Positions 24,661-34,771 of a stretch of DNA of 64,000 nt are shown one piece after another. A program made the position numbers and the translations under genes. Numbering within the stretch: position 1 is the stretch's first letter; each line of letters starts with the position of its first letter. The DNA is from G963422705 sp963422705 (GTDB lineage: Bacteria; Poribacteria; WGA-4E; WGA-3G): positions 2,542,001 to 2,606,000 of the forward strand of contig OY730443.1 of NCBI GenBank assembly GCA_963422705.1. Direction: 5' to 3'. The notes beneath the pieces were generated by a model. That model was given only the letters and a program-made list of their open reading frames with translations. It had not been told where the DNA came from and did no database searches.

Positions 24661-26981
24661 TTACCTTTCCACAGCTTGCGCTTCAGCACGCACATTGGCT
24701 GCTTCACGTTGGGTTTCCACCAACTTGTAGTAGATACCTTTTTTCTCCATCAGTTCTTCATGTGAACCACTTTCAATACCTTTTCCTTTTTCAATAACAA
24801 AAAGCCTATCGGCATTTCGGAGTGTGGAAAGGCGATGGGCAATTGCAAAAGTGGTGCGGTTTTTTACCAGCCTGTCAATTGCTTGTTGAATTTTCTTTTC
24901 CGTTTCAACGTCCACGGAAGAAGTCGCTTCGTCAAGAATGAGAATGCGAGGGTTATGTAAAATTGCGCGCGCGATTGAGATACGCTGGCGTTCGCCTCCC
25001 GATAAACGCCCTCCACGTTCTCCCACTTCTGTGTCATACCCATCAGGAAACTTAATGATGAATTCGTGCGCGTTTGCAGCTTTTGCAGCCGTGACAATTT
25101 CTTCCATCGACGCGTCGGGGTGCGCGTAGGCGATGTTTTCAGCAATAGTTCCACTAAATAGGTACGGCTCTTGGAGAACAACCCCGATTTGCTTCCGGAA
25201 ATCCCCCAGGTTAATCTTGGTGATGTCCACACCATCAATCTCTAAACGTCCAGAATCCGGCGTATAGAACCTACAAATCAGGTTAATCAAGGTTGATTTC
25301 CCGGCACCGGAGTGTCCAACGAGCCCTATCATCTCTCCAGGTTTCACATGTATGTTGATATCCTTTAGCACCGGCTTATGTGCCTCGTAACCGAACGTCA
25401 TATTGTGAAAACGGACTTCTCCCAAAATTTCAGGCATCGACTCAAGCGTTCCGTCATCTAGCTGCTCCGGCGGTGAGTCAATCACCTCAAACAAACGTTC
25501 AGCCGCTGTCATTGAACGCGACGCCCAGTTAATCAAGGGGCTAATGTAGCGGAGGGGTTCGTAGAACATGCCTAAGTAACTTTGAAACGCCATGAGTGTA
25601 CCGAGTGTCATCGTCTCATTGATGACGTTCAAGCCACCGGCGTACCATACAATCAGGGTACCTAACTGAATTGCAAACATCAGGGGCGGATAATAAGTAG
25701 CCCAGATAAGTTCAGCGTTCGTTTCATAGTCGCGGGCGTCTATGTTGGATTCATGGAATCGGCTAACCTCCCCACGTTGTTTCCCAAACGCACGGACAAC
25801 CCGAATCCCAGAAACAGAGTCATTGACAACATCAAAGAGTTTCGAACGGCGCCGCCATGCACGGTGCCACAAACTTCGGATAGTCTTCCAAAACCACCTC
25901 GCACCTAAAACGATGATAGGGATTGGAAGCAAGATGAAGCAGGCGAGCTGCCAATTCATCCAAAAGAGCACCGCACCAATTCCGAAAAACAGCAACAATT
26001 CGACTGCAAGAAACGAAAGCCCTTCTAATAGGAAATCCTGCAGTCGTTCGCTATCCTCAGTGATATGTGAGATAACTGTACCGGTCTTCCGTTTGTCAAA
26101 AAATCGGATAGAGAGATTGTGCAGATGCTTGTAGACATGCGCGCGGATGTTTGCTGCAACACGGAACGTCAACCAGGCCCCGAGCCTCAAGCGAAACACG
26201 GTAAAAATCTCGCGGATTACCATTGTCGCTAAGAGACATCCAACCGCGATGCCGAGGGCCATCGCCGGGGTTCGCATTGTGCGGAATATGTTACCTAACC
26301 ACGTCTCTGACGCGATTTGTCCAGCGACAGCATCCTGATTCCCGACAAGAATGTCGTCGATTAAGATACGTGAGAAGTAGGGTGGTATCAACTGAATCAG
26401 TGTTCCGATGATAACGAACCCCATAAAAACAACTGCCTTGCCACGATACGGTTTGAGATACGACAGAATCCGCATCATCACTTTGTGTTTCTTTGTGCAT
26501 GCGGGGCATGGTGAAAATTCGTCCGGTAGCGGCAGTCCACACGTCTTGCAGCTATGCTCTTCGACTTTGTAGTCCCAGGTTGGGGGCTCATCGCGTTTTT
26601 TGTTTCGGTATTCTATTTCGTCGCCGATAAATTGCGCAATAAAACCGAATTTCGCAGCGCTGCCACTTGAATAACGGACGAGTTCGGTTGTCCCTTCGCT
26701 TGATTCTAATATCAGGAGCCCCGCATCAACGACGACTTCGGCACGGATAGCGAGGACATTTTTATACGGAATCTGGTGTAGCACCTCGCCATCAGCGGCG
26801 ACGGTAAAAATCGTCGTGTCTGTCAGCACGAACCACTCCTCACCAAAAACCCCTTCTGAATTAATGTCGCTTTCGACAGCAACCGAACCTGCTCAAAAGA
26901 GACATTCATTCTTTTTAGTGTTTCTTCAATTAAAGGCGGCAACTTATCAACCGTGCCGGTTTTTCTCTCTGTAGTCGACAT
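24661..26981 (-). CDS. ABC exporter (fused permease/ATPase) with N-terminal zinc ribbon; frame broken near start
   Basis: The main frame (from GTG 26829) gives 722 residues. Sequence above that GTG is still coding (DINSEGVFGEEWFV). The true start is probably ATG 26981, with AGGAAGGA directly upstream; its frame (MSTTERKTGTVDKLPPLIEE) ends at 26823 and must be joined by a one-base shift near 26885. Order: N-terminal sensor-like domain; four-Cys ribbon CKTCG ... CPAC (94-111 of the main frame); six-helix ABC transmembrane domain (about 120-430); ATPase with Walker A GLVGHSGAGKSTL, signature LSGGERQRISIARAI and Walker B ILILDEATSSVD. Probably a homodimeric inner-membrane exporter. The DUF1854 partner follows immediately. 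Confidence 0.85.
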
Positions 26982-27094
26982 TCCTTCCTAAGTCCTCCGG
27001 GTTGCTATGCGCAACACAGTAGTTATCTGATGTCATTTTAAGCGGGGAAAAAGATACAAAATTTTAAAGGGTAAATCGGAGAATGCGGTGACAC

Positions 27095-27316
27095 TTACCT
27101 ACAACGCGTGCGTCTGTCTGGGTACTTCCAAGGAATTTTGTAATCGATAAACTTCCAACGAGTTGAGTCCACACGTTTTACGGCAAAAATCTTCCTTCCA
27201 CATGCGCACGATATATCATGGACATGTCCACTTGAACAGCTCTTCTTTTGAACAAAATCAATACTTTCCGGATGCACACGATAGCCGCATTTGCATGAAT
27301 AACAGACTAAGTACAT
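27095..27316 (-). CDS. small cysteine-rich, zinc-ribbon-like protein
   Basis: 73 residues from ATG 27316. Paired cysteines, VCYSCKCGYRV ... KKSCSSGH ... ISCACGRKIF, suggest a zinc-binding fold; the rest is basic (FVQKK, WKYPDRRTRCR). No family recognised. The frame is open 38 codons further upstream, without a clear ribosome-binding site there. Confidence 0.5.
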   Translation of the reverse strand: MYLVCYSCKCGYRVHPESIDFVQKKSCSSGHVHDISCACGRKIFAVKRVDSTRWKFIDYKIPWKYPDRRTRCR

Positions 27317-27468
27317 TCCCACACCTTTCGCTACTTCCGCGTTTTGAATTGGCTTTTGATACACTACGATAACAAAGTTAAAAAGTTTTGGATAACAGGA
27401 TTCTATTCTCTTTAAACCCATTTTTATCACAATAATTCAGAAATTCAATTGCTTGTGGAAAAACGCTT

Positions 27469-27741
27469 TCATGTGGTAATAGCATGCTTTTCTAAAACGG
27501 CATCGTTTCGTTCACCCCCAAGCCCGGGTTTGGTAGAGGGGGTAATGTACCCGTGTTCCCACTGTAGGGGTTCCTTGAGGATATCCGCATGAAGACCGTC
27601 CCCGGTATGAATGCCTTCCCGGATTAGGAAATTTGGACTACAGACATCCAATTGGATATGGGCGGCACCCCCGACGGGGCCACCGTATAAATGTGGTGCG
27701 ATTTGCGCATAGTATCCCTCACCCATGGACGCAATCTTTTC
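27469..27741 (-). pseudogene. C-terminal fragment of a mandelate racemase/galactonate dehydratase-type enolase
   Basis: Reads EKIASMGEGYYAQIAPHLYG, then VCSPNFLIREG and ending GYITPSTKPGLG ... VLEKH. This is the last 90 residues of a D-galactonate dehydratase-like enzyme. A stop lies directly upstream in frame and no barrel sequence precedes it. It lies near an intact member of the superfamily (28.2-29.4 kb) but is not a copy of its end. Confidence 0.6.
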
Positions 27742-28178
27742 CCGTCAAGAATGCCACACGTAATCGTCAAATCCATCTGCAAAACAGAGGCTGCCTGCTA
27801 GTCAAGCAGCTCACAGAGGAGATATGTCATATCCAAGTTACGCTACTTTAAAAGATTCATGGAAGACTGCAAAGAGCTTAGAGTTGTTAACTTGTGTGAG
27901 GAGGGACTCCTATGCCACTAATTGTGCAATATTTATCGGCAGAAATCAAGTTAAATTTGGGATTCTAACTCAGGCTAGCAAATTAATTTAGGGAAGATTA
28001 GAGTGCTTGTACATTTTTGAAATCCATAGCGGTAATCCCTGATATGCGAATAAGGTGAAATTGCTCTGCGTAGGTATATTATCAAACAGAGATGCACCCA
28101 ATTTCTCTGTATACCGATTCGTTTAGAGATTCTGTCCTGCATGCTTGAGGGCAAATGATTCACCTACCCAAAGGAAGT
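27742..28178. other. gene-free stretch
   Basis: About 440 bases between the enolase fragment and the dehydratase gene. No plausible frame with a start, no strong hairpin with T-run and no convincing promoter was seen. It may hold decayed sequence of the truncated gene. Confidence 0.4.
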
Positions 28179-29396
28179 TTAGCTAAGGCTGTCTACGGTG
28201 TATGCCTCCAACAACGTTTCGTCTATATCAACCCCAAATCCGGGTTTATCGTCCAAAGTAAAGTATCCATCTTGAGGTGCGGGACGCAGGCGACGGTAAA
28301 GTTCATTTTCAACGTCATCAGGAGCGGGCCCAAACGTTTCAGCCATACATTGCATCGGAAGACATGCGGTGAGATGTAAGCCCCACGGCGTTCCGGCTTG
28401 ATGTGGCCACGTCGGAATGCCGAGTTTAGCGGCTTCTTGCGCGATGCGGAGGCATTCCGTAAAACCACCAGCCCAACTGATATCCGGCTGAATCATATCC
28501 GCTGCCCGCCACCGCAACAGTTCGCGAAACCCGTATCGTGTAAATTCATGCTCACCTGAAACAATCCACGTCGGTTGGACAGTTTTCACCAGTGCCGCCA
28601 TGCCGGCATAATCGTCAAGAGGAACGGGTTCCTCAATCCACTTGAGGTGCGCGTCTGCTGCAGCATCAGCGAACCTGAACGTATAGTCTACGTCCCAACG
28701 GAGATAGATATCTGCCATCAATTCTACCTTTTTGCCTACAGCACCGCGCGCAGTGTATATCATATCAATGTTTTCGGCGAATCCGTGCTCACCTTCGATG
28801 AGGCCATTCCGGAGCGGTAATTTACACGCGGTAAAGCCTCTTTCCGCGTAGTAGCCGACATCAGCGCCTGTAGCATACGCAGGAATCTGGAGACGCGGTG
28901 TTTCTGTGACAAGACTGTAGGCGGGTGCATCTATGATTTTTCCACAGATGTCTAAAAGTGCAAGCTCTATTCCACTTAAGGCATAGATGACTAAACCGCG
29001 TCGCCCGTAAATTGAGGTGATATGATATAGGTGATTCCAGATACCCTCTACATCAATTGGGTCACGTTCGAGGACGAAATACTGGAGATGCTTTTCTATA
29101 ATCAGCGCGGCTGCAAGCCCGCCACCGCCCAGCCCATAGCCTTTTAGTCCTTTATCCGTGGTAATTTCTACGATGAGGGCACCGGCCTGGGTGGCAAAGG
29201 GGCCCCGCCAATCAACATGGGGGACCGGAGGCCCATCCGGGACATTTTGTGAGACGGCTTTGGCAAAGCCCATCGTCCGCATCCCGCGTGGGTTTAAGTT
29301 CACATGCCAGGTGCGAATTCCGATGACTTTGTGCCGGGTACGCGCACGCGTCTTCCAATCTATGGATAAGACGGTGTCGGAGACTTTCATCGTCAT
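28179..29396 (-). CDS. enolase-superfamily sugar acid dehydratase, L-rhamnonate dehydratase-like
   Basis: 405 residues. The N-terminal capping domain (KVIGIRTWHVNLNPRG, residues about 20-150) is followed by the barrel. Metal-ligand regions: ELMADIYLRW (Asp), KWIEEPVPLDDY (Glu), VSGEHEFTRYGF (Glu/His). GEHEFT and the TWPHQAGTPWGLH segment are closest to rhamnonate-type dehydratases. Family knowledge: these Mg-dependent enzymes remove water from acid sugars to give 2-keto-3-deoxy acids. Exact substrate uncertain. It follows an oxidoreductase gene on the same strand (113-base gap), which would fit a sugar-acid pathway. Confidence 0.8.
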   Translation of the reverse strand: MTMKVSDTVLSIDWKTRARTRHKVIGIRTWHVNLNPRGMRTMGFAKAVSQNVPDGPPVPHVDWRGPFATQAGALIVEITTDKGLKGYGLGGGGLAAALIIEKHLQYFVLERDPIDVEGIWNHLYHITSIYGRRGLVIYALSGIELALLDICGKIIDAPAYSLVTETPRLQIPAYATGADVGYYAERGFTACKLPLRNGLIEGEHGFAENIDMIYTARGAVGKKVELMADIYLRWDVDYTFRFADAAADAHLKWIEEPVPLDDYAGMAALVKTVQPTWIVSGEHEFTRYGFRELLRWRAADMIQPDISWAGGFTECLRIAQEAAKLGIPTWPHQAGTPWGLHLTACLPMQCMAETFGPAPDDVENELYRRLRPAPQDGYFTLDDKPGFGVDIDETLLEAYTVDSLS

Positions 29397-29509
29397 AGTT
29401 CCTATCGGTTCAAGTTAATAAAAATTAATGCGACAGCCGCCATCGAGATTTCCGGTTAGAGCGAGGTAGTTCTAAGCCGGAGAGAAAATTGTCCGGAGCG
29501 TTCCTTCGC

Positions 29510-30484
29510 CTACATAGGCAGCCAAACCTTCGTTTTATCTTTTGCGGATTGGTAAGTTGCTAAAACCACTTCAACGGCATGTTTTCCGGCGCTGCCATCA
29601 ATCATCGGTGTTTTGTTATCACGAATGCATTCCACAAAATGCGTTAGCTCTCCAACGACGCCGTGTGGCCCGTTGCGATTCGGTACGATTTCTCGCCATT
29701 CGGATGAGCCCAATTTTTTTAGGTAGGCGATATCGGCTGCCATATCCAGACGAATGGAGCCTGCTGAACCGTCTAAAATCGTTTCATTGGTGCCTCGTGC
29801 CCCTAAGAACGCGCCCCACCGCAAAATTCCAACCGCTTGAGAATCATAACGTATGAGTGAAACGGTGTAATCTTCCCAGTCATCATGCCCAGAAAAGCTT
29901 CCCGTTTCCGCAGCGACGGTGACAGCGCTACCGCCAAACCAGTTAATCAGGTCAGATTTGTGGATGCCGTTTTCCAAAAGTCCACCGACGTGTCCGTACC
30001 AACTCTCTGGGCGGGCGCGTGGCCCGCTATACGCCCCTGTATAATCTGTCTCAATGTAGAGCAGCGTCCCAATTTCACCAGCGTCGACGAGTTCCTTACC
30101 GAGTTCATGCACCGGATAAAAGCGCAGCACTTGTCCTACCATCAGGTGCGTTGCGGCTTTGTCCGATGCAGCAATCATGGTATCTGCATCCTCAAGTGTC
30201 AACGAGAGTGGTTTTTCGCAGAAAGCATGCACACCGGCTTCAGCGGCAGTAACGACGACTTCTGTGTGTGCGATGGGCGGCGTTGCTACCACAACCCCAT
30301 CAACGAGCGGGAGTAAGTCTTGATAGTCTTGGAACGCGCGGATTTTATGACGTTCCGCGGCAGCTTTCGCCACCTCTAACCGCACGTCGGCTACACCTAC
30401 GAATTCACAATTTTCAACATTTGGAAGCGCGTTGCAATGGGAATTCCCCATGCCGCCTACCCCAATAACACCTATCCGCACCAT
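29510..30484 (-). CDS. Gfo/Idh/MocA family oxidoreductase
   Basis: 324 residues from ATG 30484 (AAGGAG eight bases before). Rossmann fold with RIGVIGVGGMGNSH, then the family motif CEKPLSLTLEDAD containing the E-K-P triad. In the C-terminal domain ETDYTGAYSGPRARPESWYG and GGLLENGIHKSDLINWFGG place an H-x-x-D-x pattern at the active site. Family knowledge: NAD(P)-dependent oxidation or reduction of sugars or inositol-like compounds. Substrate unknown; pairing with the dehydratase suggests carbohydrate catabolism. Confidence 0.87.
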   Translation of the reverse strand: MVRIGVIGVGGMGNSHCNALPNVENCEFVGVADVRLEVAKAAAERHKIRAFQDYQDLLPLVDGVVVATPPIAHTEVVVTAAEAGVHAFCEKPLSLTLEDADTMIAASDKAATHLMVGQVLRFYPVHELGKELVDAGEIGTLLYIETDYTGAYSGPRARPESWYGHVGGLLENGIHKSDLINWFGGSAVTVAAETGSFSGHDDWEDYTVSLIRYDSQAVGILRWGAFLGARGTNETILDGSAGSIRLDMAADIAYLKKLGSSEWREIVPNRNGPHGVVGELTHFVECIRDNKTPMIDGSAGKHAVEVVLATYQSAKDKTKVWLPM

Positions 30485-30565
30485 GTTAAATCTCCTTTCG
30501 GTATTGAACACGACACTGCTTTCACGCAGATATTTTGTTTGATATAAACGCGCTTACAAAAACCG

Positions 30566-31321
30566 CTATTTGATAGAAGGCTTTGAAAATTGATACTCGC
30601 CCAAGAAATTTATTGAGATTTTTGGGAGATGCCGGTACCTTTCAAACCAATTATACCCAATTTGCAGATTTTTCCAAAAGGTTATCTGTAGCTCATGCTT
30701 TAATCTCTCCACCGCGTCATTATCCAATCTTGTGGGGAAAATGTGCACCGGTATGTTTAATTGTCCATTTGACACTGCTTGTACTGCCAACCAATAGAGT
30801 GCTTTAATGCCATCATCGGTAATTGGAATACATCCCACAGTTACGCATCCGCCGTGGATAAATATATCGCTGCCCGGGTGTTGCTTGTCGCCTAGAATTC
30901 TATCGGAGCTGTTCGGGTAATTCAATCCAAGTGACAAATAAAAGTTACTTTTCGGATTGAATCTATCAATTTTATAAAAACCTTCCGGAATTTGCAAATC
31001 CGCTTCGCGTCTTTTGGGCCCTAGCTTTCCTGAAGTGCGGCAAATCGGAAAGATTTTCAACAATTTGAAAACGGCATCACCTTTCTCCGATGCCCATACC
31101 TCCAAAATTTTCTCCTGTTTGAAAACACGGATGAATAGTTTCAGTGGTGGATAAGTGATTCCTTTGTCAGTAAACAGGCGGCGCAAGTGAGCGTCGGTTT
31201 CTGATATTGCTGTCTGCACACGAGTATGTTTTCGCTGTTTGTCGGCGAAGTTTTTGGCATCTGTGAATTGGCAGGACAATATCATGCTAATTACAAGCAA
31301 CGTAGTTATATGTGATTTCAT
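30566..31321 (-). CDS. YafK-like L,D-transpeptidase-fold protein
   Basis: 251 residues from ATG 31321 (AAGGAG nine bases upstream; the longer frame overlaps the preceding gene). Signal peptide (MKSHITTLLVISMILSCQ). The core shows IPEGFYKIDRFNPKSNFYLS, then HPGSDIFIHGGCVTVGCIPI: the YkuD-type H-G ... S/T-x-G-C motif with the catalytic Cys in VGCIPI. Family knowledge: YafK/DpaA-type enzymes cut or form meso-DAP linkages in peptidoglycan, acting in the periplasm. It overlaps no neighbour; the VTT membrane gene lies 38 bases upstream. Confidence 0.8.
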   Translation of the reverse strand: MKSHITTLLVISMILSCQFTDAKNFADKQRKHTRVQTAISETDAHLRRLFTDKGITYPPLKLFIRVFKQEKILEVWASEKGDAVFKLLKIFPICRTSGKLGPKRREADLQIPEGFYKIDRFNPKSNFYLSLGLNYPNSSDRILGDKQHPGSDIFIHGGCVTVGCIPITDDGIKALYWLAVQAVSNGQLNIPVHIFPTRLDNDAVERLKHELQITFWKNLQIGYNWFERYRHLPKISINFLGEYQFSKPSIK

Positions 31322-31359
31322 ATCTTCGCTCCTTCTTTGACGCGATTGCGATTCTTCCG

Positions 31360-32016
31360 TTATTTTGCTCGCCGTTTCACCACGCCTATTATGATTGAAA
31401 CCGCAATCACAATACCGACTGCCCAAAAGAGTAATTTAATGCTTCCCGCCGCGTGTTCACCAAGGTAGGAATAGAGCAAGGTAGCTGGGACTTGCCCTAT
31501 GCCGGTGGCAATCGCGAAGGGGATAAACCGCATCCCGGTGAGCCCCGCTGCATAACTAATCGCATCAAAAGAAACAATTGGCACTAAACGTGCGATGAGG
31601 ATAGCATGCTGTCCGTACCGGAGGAAAAACCGGTCGGACGTTGCTATCGCGGAATCGCTCAGCAGTTTGACGACAACCGTTCTACCGAGGAAGCGGGCAA
31701 TAAAAAAGCAGAGCGCTGCCCCCAACATTGCACTACTCCATGATAATGCTGCGCCCCACCAGACTCCGAATAGCAGCCCATTGGCAAAGGTAATTAGGAA
31801 AGACGGTAATGGAGCGATGACACTTTGCAAAACCATCAGCAGTGCAGAAACGATTGGTGCAAGCGCGCCGTAGGATGAGATATAATCGCGAAGCGTCTCC
31901 AAATTCTGGAACAGTCCGAAAATACCGGCTAGCCAATCGCGAAATATCGGTTGGGTTAAAGCGAAGAGGCTAAGCCCAATGAGCATCACTAGGAGGACAG
32001 TTTTAAGGCGCGTCAT
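31360..32016 (-). CDS. TVP38/TMEM64 (VTT domain) membrane protein
   Basis: 218 residues with five to six hydrophobic segments. The SNARE-associated/VTT core is clear: LPSFLITFANGLLFGVWWG, FFIARFLGRTVV, RLVPIVSFDAISYAAGLTGM and IGQVPATLLYSYLG. Family knowledge: DedA/VTT proteins are half-helical-hairpin membrane proteins linked to lipid scrambling or transport. It overlaps the 3' end of the 3-hydroxyacyl-CoA dehydrogenase gene by 14 bases, so the two are probably translated together. Confidence 0.85.
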   Translation of the reverse strand: MTRLKTVLLVMLIGLSLFALTQPIFRDWLAGIFGLFQNLETLRDYISSYGALAPIVSALLMVLQSVIAPLPSFLITFANGLLFGVWWGAALSWSSAMLGAALCFFIARFLGRTVVVKLLSDSAIATSDRFFLRYGQHAILIARLVPIVSFDAISYAAGLTGMRFIPFAIATGIGQVPATLLYSYLGEHAAGSIKLLFWAVGIVIAVSIIIGVVKRRAK

Positions 32017-32937
32017 TTTTCAACTGTCCTATCAGGGCATGGCTCATTCGTTCTTGTGCCTCCCGAACCTTATCTTCTTCCCAGTCGTAAAAACCTTTCT
32101 CAGATTTCACACCGAGTTGCCCGGCTTCAACCATCTTTCTGAGGAGCGGATTGATATCAGATGAACTGTTCAAGTCACGATAGAGTTCTTCAAAGGCATC
32201 AAGCACCAGGTCCCATCCTGCAAATTCAAACACTTCAAAAGGCCCCGCAACACTGAGCCGTCTTCCGAAACTATTGCGCACCACCATGTCGACAGTTTCT
32301 GCACTAGCGATGCCTTGTTCCACAATTGAGAATGCTTCACGAATGAGAGCTGCCTGCAAGCGCGGCCCAACAAAACCGCGCGCTTCTTTCTCAATCACTG
32401 CCGGCTTTTTGCCAATCCTCGTCAATAAATCGAAGGCAATTGAAACCGTTTCATCCGACGTTTCAGTCCCTCGAATCAGTTCTACCAGCGGAATTAGGAA
32501 GGGTGGGTTGAAATAGTGCGTATTGAGTACTTTGTCCCGCCGTTTGGTTTTCTCTCCGAGCTGACTGGGCATGATTGCTGTTGTGTTACTTGCCAAAATT
32601 GTGTGAGAATGGCAAATCCCATCTAATTCTTCAAAGAGTTGTTGTTTTAACGCTAAATTCTCGGTAACCGCTTCAACGACAAAATCCGCGTGTTGCGCTA
32701 CTTCTCTGAGTGCTGTTGTGCCGTGAATGCGCCGCAGGGTTGGGGCAATCACGTCCTGGGCGATAATGGCGTTTTCGCTGAGCATAGCGAGGTTGTTGTC
32801 AATTCTCACGACTGCCGCCTCAATCTTTTCATCTGTTATGTCATGGAGATAAACGGTATATCCGGCTGTCGCGAATTCTTGGCGATGCCGGGCCCCATGA
32901 GCCCTGCACCGATAACTCCTATTATTTGTCGTGGCAT
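32003..32937 (-). CDS. 3-hydroxyacyl-CoA dehydrogenase; frame broken near start
   Basis: The native start is ATG 32937 (GGAGG seven bases upstream), reading MPRQIIGVIGAGLMGPGIAK, a perfect NAD-binding G-x-G-x-x-G. At 32876-32882 one base, a G in AAGGAATTC, is missing. The rest continues in another frame as EFATAGYTVYLHD, then DFVVEAVTENLALKQQLFEE, ILASNTTAIMPSQLGEKTKR, HYFNPPFLIPLVELI and GFYDWEED. With the base restored it is about 311 residues, normal for this family. Family knowledge: oxidises (S)-3-hydroxyacyl-CoA with NAD in beta-oxidation or butanoate metabolism. A start in the shifted frame would lose the nucleotide site. Confidence 0.85.
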
Positions 32938-33056
32938 CAGAACCCTCCAACGAAATTTATGAGAGATGGGACAGCTTCTCACGTGCTGGTTCGTGAACGG
33001 GAGAGGTGGCGCGATTGAATCAATCCGTTTCGTTTCCTATGAAAATCGCGGGTAGG

Positions 33057-33767
33057 TTACCCCTCTTTTGTAGGACTCGGACGGGCGCTGCAAGCAATAA
33101 CAATAGTGAACTCGCCCCGCGGTGTTATCCGTCGGAATTTCCCGAGTGCCTGACTGACGTTACCGCGAAATATCTCTTCAAAACGTTTGGTAAGTTCCCG
33201 GGCAATGACGATGTCCCTGTCGCCCATCACCTCAAGTACATCTTCAAGAAAACGGAGCAGCCGGTGAGGCGACTCAAAGAGTATTAACGTTCGTTTTTCA
33301 GTCGCGAGTACAGTTAATTGGCGCTTCCGTTTTCCTGCTTTTGGGGAGAGAAAGCCTTCGAAGCTAAAATTGTGGAGCGGCAGTCCTGAAACGGATGCGG
33401 CGGTAATGACTGCCGATGCACCCGGAATCGGCTCAATCCGGATTTCTTCGGTGATGCATCCGCTTAGGAGTGGGTACCCTGGCTCGGAAATGCAGGGCGT
33501 GCCGGCATCCGAAACAAGCGCTATATTTTCTCCGTTCTTTAGGCGTGCAAGGAGTGTGTCGCGCTTTGCGTGTTGATTTCCTTCAAAGTAGCTGGTTGTT
33601 GGCGTTCTTATGTCGTAATATGTTAAAAGTCGGCGGGTTTGCCGCGTATCTTCGGCAGCGATGAGCTCCACTTCCTTCAGGATACGGAGTGCTCGCAGGG
33701 TGATATCCTCTAAATTTCCGATGGGTGTGCTAACGAGGTAAAGGGTACCGGTTGTATTATCGTGCAT
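33057..33767 (-). CDS. rsmI: 16S rRNA (cytidine1402-2'-O)-methyltransferase
   Basis: 236 residues, a tetrapyrrole-methylase fold. Motifs in order: TLYLVSTPIGNLEDITLRAL, ELIAAEDTRQTRRLL, NIALVSDAGTPCISEPGYPL, EPIPGASAVITAASVSGL and FEGFLSPKAGKRKRQL. All are diagnostic of RsmI, which methylates the 2'-hydroxyl of C1402 in the ribosomal P site. The start ATG is followed directly by the family sequence. It stands alone on the minus strand, divergent from the outer-membrane protein gene at 33819. Confidence 0.92.
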   Translation of the reverse strand: MHDNTTGTLYLVSTPIGNLEDITLRALRILKEVELIAAEDTRQTRRLLTYYDIRTPTTSYFEGNQHAKRDTLLARLKNGENIALVSDAGTPCISEPGYPLLSGCITEEIRIEPIPGASAVITAASVSGLPLHNFSFEGFLSPKAGKRKRQLTVLATEKRTLILFESPHRLLRFLEDVLEVMGDRDIVIARELTKRFEEIFRGNVSQALGKFRRITPRGEFTIVIACSARPSPTKEG

Positions 33768-33818
33768 TTTGTGCTAAATTGGCTTTTGTATATTAACGTT
33801 GCTGGATGATTGCAAAGG

Positions 33819-34682
33819 ATGGTAATTTTCCGTTTCTATTGTCGCGTCCCAATATTACGACATGTCCTCATGTCCGCTGCGTTTTTCTGGGGGCTAGCCA
33901 ATTCTGTGAATGGGCAGCATTCCCCGTTCTACATTTTTGAATCGGCGCGTGCCCCCTACGCCGGAGCAAAGGCATTAGGCATGGGAAACGCGTTCACAGC
34001 TATCGCTGACGACGCGACAGCTGGCTTTTGGAATCCCGCCGGGTTGATACAGTGGCAAGGCGTAAAACTTTTCGGACTCAACAAAATCCACGACAAGAAC
34101 GATTACCGTTTCGAGCCCAAGGGCATCGGATATAGTTACCGGGGCTACAGCCTATTCTGGGGAAACAAAATTGCCTTGGGGGTAGATTCGGGTGTTCCGG
34201 ATTTTAACTATTACGGTTTTGCACGCCAATTTGGCCCCTATGCCGCCGCCGGATTGAGTCTCAAATTCAGGCGTAGACATCCTTCGGAAACGTATCAATT
34301 TTTCGGTTACCAGACAGCTTATGATGTCGGATTACTTTTCAAACCGTGGCGAAACCTTAAATTCGGGTGTCTCGCGCAAAATCTTGATGGTTATGGAATT
34401 CAGTGCATAACCTTCGGCACTGCGTACCGTTATCGGAGATATGAATTCTCTATTGACATCGCCCTCCCGACGGGAGATATTACACCTGAACTGTACATCG
34501 GGGCGGAATGGCACCCTTTTCAGCTACTTTACATTCGCCTCGGCAGTTCAAATGGTTTATTGACTGTCGGAATGGGCATCGAATGGAAAACCGTTTGGAT
34601 TGCCCAACTGAATCTTAACTACGCCCGAATTTTCGAGCGTCATTTCGCTTCAGATTTTATTTCCGCCGAATTCTGGTTTTAG
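33819..34682 (+). CDS. outer-membrane beta-barrel protein, PorV/FadL-like
   Basis: 287 residues from ATG 33819 (a TTG at 33810 and an ATG at 33870 are alternatives). Signal peptide with basic start ending near SVNGQ. The mature start GAKALGMGNAFTAIADDATA then GFWNPAGL is the hallmark of the PorV/UPF0164/FadL-type barrels. Alternating aromatic strands follow, and the last residue is Phe (SAEFWF), as for BAM substrates. Family knowledge: such barrels act in export apparatus or lipid transport; the role here is open. Given the T9SS-like tails in this genome, a PorV-type role is possible (inference). Confidence 0.75.
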   Translation: MVIFRFYCRVPILRHVLMSAAFFWGLANSVNGQHSPFYIFESARAPYAGAKALGMGNAFTAIADDATAGFWNPAGLIQWQGVKLFGLNKIHDKNDYRFEPKGIGYSYRGYSLFWGNKIALGVDSGVPDFNYYGFARQFGPYAAAGLSLKFRRRHPSETYQFFGYQTAYDVGLLFKPWRNLKFGCLAQNLDGYGIQCITFGTAYRYRRYEFSIDIALPTGDITPELYIGAEWHPFQLLYIRLGSSNGLLTVGMGIEWKTVWIAQLNLNYARIFERHFASDFISAEFWF

Positions 34683-34771
34683 GCTGTTACCTCTTTTAAT
34701 TGGTATCGGGAACCTAGTGTGTCAGTCTTCCACGGACGGAATACGTTAACACGCCGCAAAGAAATCGGAGG

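Noticed and set aside
29885..30316. 143-codon plus-strand frame
   Set aside because: Antisense to the Gfo/Idh/MocA gene, no ribosome-binding site or family features.
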